From the NCBI GenBank assembly GCA_963837585.1, contig CAWINX010000004.1, forward strand, positions 124,001-188,000: 64,000 bases of DNA, written 5' to 3'. Each line of letters begins with the position of its first letter. Position 1 is the first letter of the stretch. Shown one piece after another: positions 1-8,986 of the stretch. Source of the DNA: CAWINX01 sp963837585 (GTDB taxonomy: Bacteria > Actinomycetota > Thermoleophilia > Solirubrobacterales > 70-9). The position numbers and the translations under genes were made by a program. Below the pieces are notes generated by a model. That model worked only from the letters and a program-made list of their open reading frames with translations, did not search any database and was not told where the DNA came from.

Positions 1-83
1 CTCGTCGGCGCTGGTGGCAGCTGCGTTCGCGGGAAGCAGCGTAGAATCGCGTTGGCAGGATCGGCGGTGCCCGGCGGCGAAGA

Positions 84-1043
84 GTGGAGGCTGTTGGGCC
101 GACCAGTCGCTACCGTGAGCAAGTGAACGATCAGCCGAAATATCCGGGCGCCGACGACCAGAGTCAGTCGTCCCCATCTGGGTCCCCCCTGCAGGGCTCG
201 GTAGCGACGGCGACCGCGCGGATCCAGGTGATCATCGAAGCGGCGGAGAAAGCTGCGGCCGGGATCATCGACGACGCCGAGGCCCAGGCGCGCCGCTACT
301 TGGAGGAGTCGCGCACGCGTGCCGACTCGATCGCCGAGCAACGCGCCCAGGAGATGTCGGCGCTGACCGACTCGCTGATCGAGCAGGCCGAAACCGTGAA
401 GCGTCAGTCCGACGAGCTGATTCGGGCTCTGGGTCAGGCAAAGCAACAGGTCCACGAGGGCTTTGGTGAAGAAGGGACGGCGCTCCAAGGGACGGCGCCC
501 CTGACAGGGCCTGCGGAGCCTGAGCTTGCGGGGCCTCGTCTTGCTCCGTTAGGTCAAGAGCCTCCGTCCGAGTCGGCTCCGGTCCATCACCTGAAGCCGA
601 TCGAACCGCAGGAGGATTTCCCGGTTGAGTCACTCCCCCCGCAGGAAGGGGATCTACCCCTGGAGCAGGTGCCGCCGCTCAACCCCGAGCCGGCTCCGTC
701 GCCACCCGTTTCGATTCCTCCGCCGATCAGCTCTGAGCCGGTGTCTGAGGCAGAAGAGCCGTCAACCCCTGCGGAGGGGCCGACGGCTGAGGAGGAGAAA
801 GGGGAGCCCGAGCCGCCGAGTCCTGCGGAGCCCGATTTCTCTCCTCAAGCCCCGCTTTCGGCGCCGCCTCCCCCGACGAGCCGTCCGGCCGGCGCCCCGC
901 CGTCCGACGGGGCGCGCCTGCTCGCGACCCAGATGGCCGTCGCCGGCAGCAGCCGTGCTGAGATCGAGAGCCGCTTGCAAAACGAGTTCGGCATCTGGGA
1001 CGCCGGCCCGATGCTCGACGCGATCCTTGGAAGAGAGGGGTAG
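84..1043 (+). CDS. Coiled-coil, proline-rich hypothetical protein
   Basis: I do not recognise the family. The protein (319 residues) has a charged Ala/Glu/Arg-rich helical stretch at about residues 38-125 (AQARRYLEESRTRADSIAEQ) resembling DivIVA-like or ATP-synthase-b-like coiled coils, a Pro/Glu-rich low-complexity linker at about 145-280, and a short helical tail (about 283-319) ending GREG. No signal peptide or membrane segment is seen, so a cytoplasmic or membrane-associated scaffold role is only a guess. The start is uncertain: GTG at 84 or in-frame GTG at 123 (protein then begins NDQPKYPG). A TAGAAT box lies at 42-47. The next gene follows after 2 nt, so the two are probably co-transcribed. 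Confidence 0.6.
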   Translation: MEAVGPTSRYREQVNDQPKYPGADDQSQSSPSGSPLQGSVATATARIQVIIEAAEKAAAGIIDDAEAQARRYLEESRTRADSIAEQRAQEMSALTDSLIEQAETVKRQSDELIRALGQAKQQVHEGFGEEGTALQGTAPLTGPAEPELAGPRLAPLGQEPPSESAPVHHLKPIEPQEDFPVESLPPQEGDLPLEQVPPLNPEPAPSPPVSIPPPISSEPVSEAEEPSTPAEGPTAEEEKGEPEPPSPAEPDFSPQAPLSAPPPPTSRPAGAPPSDGARLLATQMAVAGSSRAEIESRLQNEFGIWDAGPMLDAILGREG

Positions 1044-1045
1044 CC

Positions 1046-1384
1046 GTGAACGAGGACCCGACTCGAATGATGAGAGAGCCCGAGCATCACCCGCACGGCA
1101 ACATGCGCCTCTTGGTCGCGGGGTTGGTGGCGGTGATCATCGGCCTCGTGATCGCGGTCGTCGTGATCGCCAACAACAACGACAGCGGCAGCAGCTCCAG
1201 CGTTTCAACACCCGCCTCGATCCCGACCCTGCCGACTACCACCGGCTCGACGACCACGGGGTCCACGACCGGGACGACGACGGGGTCGACGACCACGTCC
1301 TCGACCACCACCGACACGACGCCGACCACCACCTCCACTACGACGAGCGGGGGAAACGGCAGCGGCGGCGTTCCGGCGCCTTAG
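1046..1384 (+). CDS. Small single-pass membrane protein with Ser/Thr-rich tail
   Basis: Hypothetical protein of 112 residues. A short polar N-terminus is followed by one hydrophobic segment at about residues 20-43 (LLVAGLVAVIIGLVIAVVVI) and then an almost pure Ser/Thr/Gly tail, typical of an extracytoplasmic, possibly glycosylated spacer. No catalytic domain is present. A GTG start sits 2 nt after the stop of the preceding gene with GAGAGGGG just upstream, so translation is probably coupled. It ends a few bases before the convergent sortase gene. No LPXTG-like sorting signal is visible in its tail, so there is no evidence that it is a sortase substrate. Confidence 0.6.
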   Translation: MNEDPTRMMREPEHHPHGNMRLLVAGLVAVIIGLVIAVVVIANNNDSGSSSSVSTPASIPTLPTTTGSTTTGSTTGTTTGSTTTSSTTTDTTPTTTSTTTSGGNGSGGVPAP

Positions 1385-1391
1385 CGGTCGC

Positions 1392-2069
1392 TCAGCCGCT
1401 CTTCGCCGGCATCTCCCACATCAGCCTGGCGAAGACGATGTAGCGCTGGGCGGCGCTGTAGAGCGGGTGGCAGGCGCTGAGGACGAGGCGGTCGTAGCCG
1501 ACGTTCCTGACGATCCCGACGTCGCTGGGGTCGACGATCGCGGTCTTCTGCACCCGGTAGTAGAAGGTCGCGTAGGGCATCTCCAGGGTTATCCGATCGC
1601 CGCGGTGCATCGAGTCGATGTGGCGGAAAGGCGCCAGGTAGGTGGTCCGGTGCCCGGCGACGCCGACCGTGCCGCCCTGGCCGGGGAAGGGGGTCTGGGG
1701 GTAGTGGCCGGGCCCCTTCTCGAGGCTCGACGTGTCGGTTCCCTGCACCATGACGATGTTCAGCCCGTCCATCGCCGGGGCGACGATCCGCCCGATCGCG
1801 TCGCCGGTTCCCGCCTGGCGCGCGAAGCGCCCGGCGAGGATCTCGATGCGACGCCGGATGTTCCTCACCTGGGCGATCGCGCGGCGATCCGCGGCGGTCG
1901 GGTACTGGGCCTCGAGGTTGCTCAGCTGGTCGGCGGCCTGGCTCTGCTTGATCGAGCCGTAGATCGAGGAGACCGGCTCCTGGTAGGCGAGCGTGACGCC
2001 GACGTCGACGAGCACGACCGCGCCGGCGGTGATCAACGCGATCGAGAGGACGTGGGCGAGGCGGGCCAT
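1392..2069 (-). CDS. Sortase (class E-like transpeptidase)
   Basis: Membrane-anchored cysteine transpeptidase that would attach surface proteins to the cell wall. Of 225 residues, about 8-29 form an N-terminal membrane anchor (LSIALITAGAVVLVDVGVTL). The catalytic triad is visible: His140 in GVAGHRTTY, Cys200 in LVLSACHPLYS, and Arg209 in AAQRY. The Cys-His-Pro context with a Tyr-Ser-Ala-x-Gln-Arg continuation is typical of actinobacterial class E-like sortases (family knowledge). Its substrate is not in the window as far as I can see. It is divergent from argG and convergent with the small anchored protein. Confidence 0.85.
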   Translation of the reverse strand: MARLAHVLSIALITAGAVVLVDVGVTLAYQEPVSSIYGSIKQSQAADQLSNLEAQYPTAADRRAIAQVRNIRRRIEILAGRFARQAGTGDAIGRIVAPAMDGLNIVMVQGTDTSSLEKGPGHYPQTPFPGQGGTVGVAGHRTTYLAPFRHIDSMHRGDRITLEMPYATFYYRVQKTAIVDPSDVGIVRNVGYDRLVLSACHPLYSAAQRYIVFARLMWEMPAKSG

Positions 2070-2134
2070 GGAAGAGAGTCTGGCAGCGCCGGATGTCGTT
2101 TGGGGAGTTGGCGTGCGAGACTTCGCGCCTCGCG

Positions 2135-3411
2135 ATGAGTGCCGAACGCCCCCCCGAGCAAGCCCGCACCGCCGGCTATGAGGCGGACCCCGCCCAGGTC
2201 AGCCGCGTCCTGCTCCTCTACTCCGGCGGGCTCGACACGAGCGTGATGCTGAAGTGGATCCAGGACGCCTACGACGCCGAGGTCGTCTGCCTCACCGTCA
2301 ATCTCGGCCAGCCCGGCGAGGACTACGAGGTGATCGAGGCCAAGGCGAAGCAGCTCGGGGCGCTCGAGTGCCACGTCGTCGACGCCCGCGAGCAGTTCGC
2401 CGAGGAGTTCGTCCTGCCGGCGATCAAGGCCAACGCCCTCTACGGCGGCGGCTATCCGCTCTTCACGGCGCTCGGCCGGCCGCTGATCGCCAAGCTCGCG
2501 GTCGAGCAGGCCCGCGCCAGCGGCTGCGACACGATCGCCCACGGCTGCACCGGCAAGGGCAACGACCAGGTCCGGATCGAGGCGACGGTCGCGACCCTGG
2601 CGCCGGAGCTGAAGGTGATCGCGCCGGTGCGCTCCTGGCAGATGGGCCGCGAGGAGGAGATCGCCTACGCGCGTGAGCACGGCATCCCCGTCAAGGGCGG
2701 CACCGAGGTGGCGCCCTACTCGATCGACGACAACCTCTGGGGCCGCTCCTCGGAGGGTCGTTGGATCGAGGACCTCTCCCACGCCCCCGAGGACGACGTC
2801 TTCGACCTGGTCACCCGCCCCGAGGAGGCGCCGGACGAAGCCGAGGTCGTCACCCTCGGCTTCGAGCGCGGCGTCCCGGTCTCGCTGAACGGCGAGCGTC
2901 TTGGCCTGGTCGAGCTGCTGGAGCGAGTCGCCGAGATCGGCTGTCGCCACGGCGTCGGCATCGTCGACCACATCGAGGACCGGATAGTCGGCCTCAAGGT
3001 GCGCGACATCTACGAGGTGCCGGCCGCGGCGATCGTCCTCACCGCTCACCAGGAGCTGGAGAAGCTGGTCGGGACGATCCACCAAAACCAGTTCAAGCCG
3101 GCGCTCGACCAGAAGTGGGGGTATCTCGTCTACGCCGGTCTCTGGTGGGAGCCGCTGCGCTCCGACCTCGACGCCTACATGGAAGCCGTCAATTCCCAGG
3201 TGACCGGGGAGATCGGCCTGAAGCTCTTCAAGGGAAGCGTCCGCGTCGTCACCCGCTCCTCGCCGAACGCCGTCTACGACGCCGACCTCGCCTCCTTCGC
3301 CGACTCCGGCGGCCTCTTCTCCCAGGCCGCCTCACCCGGTTTCATCGAGTTGTGGTCTCTGCAGTCGCGCATGGCGCATCAGGTCCGCGAGCGAAACGGG
3401 GGGAGGGCTGA
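2135..3411 (+). CDS. argG: Argininosuccinate synthase
   Basis: Joins citrulline and aspartate using ATP, the penultimate step of arginine biosynthesis. The N-terminal ATP pyrophosphatase motif LYSGGLDTSVM lies at residues 28-38, followed by GCTGKGNDQVR and APVRSW; the C-terminus GFIELWSLQSRM fits the family. The ATG at 2135 gives MSAERPPE; an upstream in-frame start near 2093 is less likely. As written, the reading frame runs through the normal end without a stop and continues in frame into the Rpf-like gene. One missing G in the G-run at 3398-3403 would place a TGA at 3409-3411, overlapping the ATG of the small gene that follows. I take that as the real end (about 424 residues). Confidence 0.88.
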
Positions 3412-3563
3412 TGTCGGAGACGATCGGCAAGACCGCGGTCCGGATCGCCTTCAGATACCTACGACAGCGCTATCGCCGCGAGATTCGCATCGGCATCGGC
3501 ATCGCAACCGTCTCGGTCGGCGCCGCCGTCTACCTCGCCGCCCGCAACGTCCGCGAAGGCTGA
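3411..3563 (+). CDS. Small single-pass membrane protein (50 aa)
   Basis: A short frame hidden under the read-through of argG. It encodes MSETIGKTAVRIAFRYLRQR, then a hydrophobic stretch IGIGIATVSVGAAVYLAA, and ends NVREG. The basic N-terminal half followed by one membrane segment suggests a small inner-membrane peptide. Its ATG overlaps the inferred argG stop (TGATG) and GGGAGGG lies just upstream, so translation could be coupled to argG. A stem-loop follows its stop within 20 nt. Family unknown; support comes from layout, ribosome-binding site and composition only. Confidence 0.5.
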   Translation: MSETIGKTAVRIAFRYLRQRYRREIRIGIGIATVSVGAAVYLAARNVREG

Positions 3564-3578
3564 GCCGGGCTTTCACCG

Positions 3579-3598
3579 ACCGCAAGTTTCCTTGCGGT
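3579..3598 (+). terminator. Stem-loop after the argG unit
   Basis: Perfect 8-bp stem ACCGCAAG / CTTGCGGT with a TTTC loop, followed by TTTA. It lies between the stop of the 50-residue protein and the promoter region of the Rpf-like gene, a natural place for a terminator. Confidence 0.55.
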
Positions 3599-3652
3599 TT
3601 ATGGACAACTTGTGAGCTTTCACTAACAAAGTTCGCTAGGCTCGCGCGCTTC

Positions 3653-4672
3653 GTGCCGCGGACCGCCGTGACAGAGGCAGGGGTCTGGCGCCGGCTGGTC
3701 GTAGCCGCCTGCGTCGCTTGTGCCTGCGCGCTTATTCCTCTCGCGTCGGCCGCCGCCACCGATGTCAACGGCCTCCAGGCCAAGGTCGAGGCCGCCCGCA
3801 GCCAGGCCGCTTCACTCGCGTCGGACCTACAGGCGACGCAGGGCCGACTCACGGCCGCCCAGGCACAGGCGTCCGCCGCTGCGGCCCGCGAGCAGCAGCT
3901 GAGCGACTTGCTGGCGACCGGCGAGGCCCGCTCGGCCGCTCTCGCCGAAAGCGTGAAGGGCACTCAGCGCCGCCTCTCCGTGCAGAGGAGCAGGTTGGCC
4001 CGCGCCAGGCGGGCCCTCGCCGCGCGCCTCGTCGCGATCTATGAGAGCGGTGCGCCCAGCACCGCAAGCGTCGTGCTCGGGTCGAGCAGTTTCGACGACC
4101 TGGCGACCCGCACCGATTACCTGCGTGAGATCGAGGACTCCGATACGGCCCTCGCCCAACGGGTCGCCCAGGTCCGCAACGAGGTGCGCCATGGGTTGGC
4201 GCGCGTCGCGGCGCTGAAGGCTCGGGTCGACGCCTACAACGCCCGGCTCGCCTCCGCCAGGACCCAGATCTCCACAGTGCGCGCTCGCGCCGGCGCCGAA
4301 GCGGCCCAGTTGCAGTCGATCTCCGCCGCCCGCGCCGCCTCGCTGTCGAAGCTCAAATCGAACATCGGCAGCTGGGTCGCCGACATCCAGGCCGCCCAGC
4401 AGGCCAGCCGGGCCGCCGCCGAGAACACGGTCGGGCGCTGGCTCGGCGGCCCCTACTCGATCCCCACCTACATCGTGATGTGCGAGTCCGGCGGCGACTA
4501 CGGCGCCGTCAATCCCTCCAGCGGCGCGGGCGGCGCCTACCAGATCCTCCCTTCGACCTGGCATCTGTACGGCGGCCAGGGCAACCCCGAAGACGGCTCG
4601 AAGGCCGAGCAGGATCGGATCGCCGCCCAGATCTGGGCCGACTCCGGCCCCGGCGCCTGGGTCTGCGGCTGA
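3653..4672 (+). CDS. Secreted Rpf-like transglycosylase with coiled-coil stalk
   Basis: Probable peptidoglycan-cleaving enzyme outside the cell. A Sec-type signal (WRRLVVAACVACACALIPLA, then SAAA) is followed by about 230 residues of Ala/Arg/Gln-rich coiled coil like those of PcsB- and RipA-type hydrolases. The C-terminal domain of about 80 residues (PTYIVMCESGGDYGAVNPSS, then GAGGAYQILPSTWH) matches the resuscitation-promoting-factor or transglycosylase-like fold, with Glu in MCESGG as expected catalytic acid. GTG at 3653 is preferred because a TAGGCT box lies at 3637-3642; GTG at 3668 is an alternative. As written the frame is open back into argG, which I consider an artefact. Confidence 0.8.
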   Translation: MPRTAVTEAGVWRRLVVAACVACACALIPLASAAATDVNGLQAKVEAARSQAASLASDLQATQGRLTAAQAQASAAAAREQQLSDLLATGEARSAALAESVKGTQRRLSVQRSRLARARRALAARLVAIYESGAPSTASVVLGSSSFDDLATRTDYLREIEDSDTALAQRVAQVRNEVRHGLARVAALKARVDAYNARLASARTQISTVRARAGAEAAQLQSISAARAASLSKLKSNIGSWVADIQAAQQASRAAAENTVGRWLGGPYSIPTYIVMCESGGDYGAVNPSSGAGGAYQILPSTWHLYGGQGNPEDGSKAEQDRIAAQIWADSGPGAWVCG

Positions 4673-4691
4673 GCCCTTCGGAAGCGTTAAT

Positions 4692-5773
4692 TCAGTCCTG
4701 GTCGTCGACTCGCGCCGTGATTTGGAGCAAGGCGTCGCAGTGGAACTTCGCCGCCCAGTTGGGATAGCGCATCGTCATGTAACGGCCCCATAGCGGCGAG
4801 GAGCCGGCTACGGCGCCCCGCACTCCGGCCGGCCCCGCAGTCGCTGTTGTGCGCATACCGAGTTGACCAGCAGGGCGGCGGTGTCGATCAGCTGCGGCTT
4901 GGGCTCATGGGCATCGAGGGCGAGCAGGCACAGCGCCGTCTGAGCGTTGCCGGTCAGACAGGTGAATGGGGCGGCCGGCTTCCATTTGTCGTCGAAGCGG
5001 CCGGGAAGGCACCCGGCGTTCCCGGCGGCCTGGCGAGCCAACTCGTAGAGCGCGGCCTCGGTTGGCGCGCCGTAGGTCTCCCAATCCCTCAGCAGCCGAG
5101 CGCTCTCGAGCAAGCCCTGCAGCGTGTAGGCGATCGTGTGGGTGAAGGCTGGGACACCGTCCTCGAATGACCAGCGGGCGAAGGCGCCGTTCGGGAGTCG
5201 TCGCTCGAGGATCGCGTCGAGCACTGCCACCGCGGCGGTTTGGATAGTTGGGTCGGAGGTGCGCTTAGCCACCTCGAGCATCGGCCAGGCGGCGAAGGTG
5301 TAGTAGGAGGGAGTGCCCGGCGCCTTGTAATCCGTATGGCTCCATAAGCCGCTTTCGTCGAGACCCGAGGCGAGCCAGCGCCCCGCCCGAACCCCGGCTT
5401 CGAGCCAGCGCTCCTCACCGGTGAGGTCGTGGAGCGCTGCCATCCCGTGCAGGACCTGCGCGGTGTTGAAGACGCTGGCCTTCGCTTCGCCCTTCGGCGG
5501 GTGTACGCCTCCGAGCCACCAGCCCCCCGGGTCCTGAATGTCGAGTAGCCATTGGCCCAGGTCGAGCGCATGCTGCTCGCCGGCGAATCCCTCGATTTCC
5601 TCCGACAACGCGATAAGCGTCGGGATCAAATAGCCGGTTGTCTCGGGATAGGGCCGCGACCATCCGATCGGTGACCAGTAGGCGCAGGAGCCGCCCTTGC
5701 CGTGATCGATCGATCTGAGCAGCCAGGCGGCCGTGGCCTCGAGGTGGCGCCTGCGGGTCAGGCCGGCGCTCAT
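4692..5773 (-). CDS. Alpha/alpha-toroid protein of a polysaccharide locus (frameshifted)
   Basis: About 360 residues of repeated helix pairs with Trp/Gly/Asp motifs (WLLDIQDPGGWWLGGVHPP, WSFEDGVPAFTHT, YTLQGLLESARLL), the look of terpene-cyclase-like or six-hairpin glycosidase-like toroids. The activity is unknown; the neighbours suggest glycan processing. ATG at 5773 overlaps the stop of the glycosyltransferase (ATGA). The frame breaks near 4808; one missing base (probably in the run of C there) restores the continuation SSPLWGRYMTMRYPNWAAKF and then HCDALLQI, ending at 4692. The stretch up to the Rpf-like gene is then only 19 bp. Confidence 0.65.
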
Positions 5774-6924
5774 CGTTCTGCCACGAAGTCGGCGACGCGG
5801 CGGCATTCGCGTTGCAGTGTCGTCTGCTCGGCCAGTTCGTGGCCGGCGCGGATCAGGCGGTTGCGGAGCTCGGGGTCCGTGCTGATCTCGCTCAGCGCTG
5901 TCGCCGCGGCCTCGGGGTCTCCGGCCGGGACGAGACGGGCAGCGCTTCCGACCGCGGCCTCGACGCCGCCGACGTCCGTCGCGACCACCGGAGCCCCCGC
6001 AGCGAAGGCTTCGAACAGAACCTGCGGAAGGCCCTCTGTCCAGGAGACGTGCAGCAGCGCATGGCAGGCTCGGTACTCGTCCTTGAGGCCCTGGTCGAGC
6101 GGGACGTATCCCTTCAGCTCGGCATGCTCGGAGACGCCCAGGTCCAGCAGCCTCTTCGCCAGTTCGTCCGTCATCGATCCCTCCCCGCAAACGACGAGCT
6201 TCCAGCGGGGGTCGTCGTCGACCAGCAGTTTGAGCACGTCGGCGAGCATCAGGGGGTTCTTCTCGGAGTCGAGACGCCCGACGCTGAGAACGCGCAGCTC
6301 ACCGGCGTAATCGCGCTGGGCTGCCACCTCGGGCTCGACGATGTCGGCTTCATCGACCAGTGAGACGCTGATCTCCAGTAGGCGTTTGGAATGGCGGTAG
6401 CCGTCGGCGATCGCCGGGCCGACGGCGATCACCGGAGCGAATCGGCCGAAGACCCTAAATGCGGCCTGCATGGCCAGGGCTGCGAGGAGGAAGAGTCGCT
6501 TGCCCGGGTGGCGGTGGCGGACGTATTCCGGGAGCTGCTCCCTGACCCCGAGGACGACGCGCTTCCCGCGGATCCACGCGAGTAGGGCGAAGACGAAGGC
6601 CAGTGGATGGGGGCCGAGTACCCAGACGCAGTCGATTTCCTTGAGGGCGCGCCAGAAGCGCCCGACGGCGCCGGCCATGCCGCGCAGCGCCGGGATCGGA
6701 TCGCCGAGGCTCGGGTAATGGGGGAGGGGGACCAGCGAGACGTTCTCTCCCAGCGGGTAGCGCCCTTTGTCGGGATCGGGGTCCAGTCGCCCTATCACGG
6801 TCAGGTCGCCCAACTCCGAGGCAAGCGAAGCAAGGAAGACAGCGAAGGCCCGCTCCGCGTAGACGGCTCCGTCGATCCGGTGGTAGGGGTAGTCCGTGTA
6901 GACGGCGAGGCGCACCCGCGGCAT
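5770..6924 (-). CDS. GT4-family glycosyltransferase
   Basis: Predicted GT-B fold, nucleotide-sugar-dependent glycosyltransferase (384 residues), acting at the cytoplasmic face in exopolysaccharide or glycan assembly. The N-terminal half begins VRLAVYTDYPYHRIDGAVY; the C-terminal donor domain shows LRVLSVGRLDSEKNPLMLAD and the GT4 E-x7-E motif EGLPQVLFEAFAAG. ATG at 6924 gives MPRVRLAVYT; an upstream ATG at 6999 would overlap the divergent gene. It is overlapped at its stop by the toroid gene and diverges from the ligase/polymerase gene. Sugar and acceptor cannot be read from sequence. Confidence 0.85.
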   Translation of the reverse strand: MPRVRLAVYTDYPYHRIDGAVYAERAFAVFLASLASELGDLTVIGRLDPDPDKGRYPLGENVSLVPLPHYPSLGDPIPALRGMAGAVGRFWRALKEIDCVWVLGPHPLAFVFALLAWIRGKRVVLGVREQLPEYVRHRHPGKRLFLLAALAMQAAFRVFGRFAPVIAVGPAIADGYRHSKRLLEISVSLVDEADIVEPEVAAQRDYAGELRVLSVGRLDSEKNPLMLADVLKLLVDDDPRWKLVVCGEGSMTDELAKRLLDLGVSEHAELKGYVPLDQGLKDEYRACHALLHVSWTEGLPQVLFEAFAAGAPVVATDVGGVEAAVGSAARLVPAGDPEAAATALSEISTDPELRNRLIRAGHELAEQTTLQRECRRVADFVAER

Positions 6925-6984
6925 TGTGCCGTCAACGGCGGAGCCACCGCGGGAAGCCCAGGGAACAGCGTCTATTGTGACGCC

Positions 6985-8923
6985 GTGAGCAGCAGCCACT
7001 TGCCTGGCTCTGGGCGGGACGCCTGGATCCCGATTGCGGTTCTGGCGGCGGTCGGCGCGATGTTTGCGTGGTGGGCCTGGGAGGACGGAGCCTTCTTCGG
7101 CACCGTGTTCTACCCGGGCGCCGCGCTGACTTTCGGGATGCTCGCGGTTCTCCTGGTGGGGATGAGGTTCGGCGCCCGCATCGACGGGGCTACTCGGATC
7201 GCGTTGGCGGCCCTCGTCGCGCTCGGGCTTTGGACGCTCGCCTCCGCACTGTGGTCGTCAAACCCCACGATCGCCCTTTCCGATGCGGCAAAGACGTTTA
7301 CCTACGCCGCCCTGTTCGCGATCGGAATCTGGACCGGCAGGTTGCTCTGGGGAAGGATGATCCTCGCCCTCACCCCGGTCGCGGCGGTGGGCGCGCTGAT
7401 TGGGCTTGGGGTCGTCTTGACGATCGCCACCGGCCACGACGTCGGCTCCTACGTGCACCTCGACGACGCGACGCTGCGCTTTCCGCTCGGCTACCGGAAC
7501 GCGGAGGCGGCTTTTCTCTTCATTTCGGTTTGGGCGCTCCTCGCCCTGGCCGTCGAGAGCGAGGCGCGGTGGCAACTGCGGGCCGCGATGATCGCTGCGA
7601 TCACGGTGCTGTTGGAGCTGCTCGTCCTCGCACAGAGCCGCGGCTCCCTTCCCGCCGCCGTGGTCGCCCTCGTGGTCTATCTGGCGCTTTCGCCGCGACG
7701 CCTCAAGGCAATGGCCTACCTCGCGCTGGCGGCGGCGCCGGCGTTGATCGCGGTGCCGACGCTTCTCCACGTCTTTCAGCGCGGCGTCGGTCCCGAGCTG
7801 CTGCCGTCCCTGCGCGACTCGGCCAGGGCGATCGGATGGACCGCGGTGCTCTCCTCGGGCTGTCGGCGGTCTGTCTCGGCGCGCTGGAACCTCGGGTGCG
7901 AATCGCTCCGGACACGAACAGGCGGCTGACCAGGGGGGTCGCCGCCGCCGCGATCGTCGCTTCCGTTTGTGCCTCCGTCGCCGTCATCGCCCACTACGGC
8001 GGCCCCTCGGCATTCCTCAGCCAGAAGCTTGGGCAGTTCGAGCAGACCCAGCCGACCTTCTCTCACCAGAACACCCGCTTTGGCCTGGACGTCTCTTCCA
8101 AACGCAGCGACCTCTGGCGTGTCTCGCTGAAGGAGTTCGAAACACATCCGCTCGCCGGCGGAGGCGCCGGGTCCTTCGAGTATCGCTATCTGGTCGACCG
8201 TCGCACCGGCCTCACTCCCAAGGACCCACACAGCGTCGAGATGTTGATGCTGGGGGAGCTGGGAATCGTCGGCTTCGCGCTGTTCGCGACCTTTCTGGGG
8301 GGCGCCACGGTGGCGGTGCTGCGCTCGCGCAAGCTGGGCCCTCTCGCGGCTGGGCTTGGGGCGGGCGTCTCTCCTGCACGTCCTACTGGCTGATCCATAG
8401 CTCGGTCGATTGGCTTTGGCGTTATCCGGCGGTTACCGCCCCTGTTGTCTTCCTGTTGGGCGCGGCTGCCGCGCCCACCTTGGCGCCGACAGCCGGGGCA
8501 TCCAAGCGAGCCAAAGTGCCGGTGCTGGCGGCCGTGGTCGTTCTGATCCTCGGCGTGACGCCGCTCTTCTTGTCGGAGCGCTATGCGAAACGGGCTCTGG
8601 GCGAGTGGACGACCGACGCGCCGGCCGCATACAACGACCTCGACTCCGCTGCGTCCCTCAATCCCCTTGCTGCGGATCCCCTGTTGACCAAGGGCGTGAT
8701 TGCGGACCAGCTGGGCGATCGCGCCGTCGCGCTCGCCGCCTTCCGCGACGCGGTCGAGCGAGTACCCGATAACTACGCCGGGCACTACTTCCTGGCCCAA
8801 GAGTTGTCTCGCGCAAATCCGGCGGAGGCCAAGCGCCAAATCGCAATCGCCCTGACTCAGAACCCGCACGGGCCCGACGTCCTCCAACTCGCGGCTCAAA
8901 TCGACAAATACCCACGGAAGTAG
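6985..8923 (+). CDS. O-antigen ligase/polymerase-like membrane protein with C-terminal repeats (two frameshifts)
   Basis: About 646 residues once two breaks are bridged (near 7840 and 8370, each one missing base). It has many hydrophobic helices, the periplasmic-loop motif GGAGSFEYRYL and the DPHSVEMLMLGELGIVGFAL signature of Wzy/WaaL proteins. The last about 130 residues contain helical repeats (PLLTKGVIADQLGDRAVALA, VERVPDNYAGHYFLAQELS) of TPR type. It likely ligates or polymerises lipid-linked glycan outside the membrane. GTG at 6985 has a TATTGT box at 6973-6978. It is divergent from the glycosyltransferase, together forming a small polysaccharide locus. Confidence 0.75.
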
Positions 8924-8986
8924 CGCGAAAGACGCGCGGCGAAGGGTCGTTGCCATCTGGCCCGGTTGGCATGATCGGCCGCAGTC

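Noticed and set aside
1168..1365. Tandem ACGACC-type DNA repeats in the small anchored protein gene
   Set aside because: They follow from Thr/Ser/Gly low-complexity coding and GC-rich codon choice, not from a mobile or regulatory repeat.
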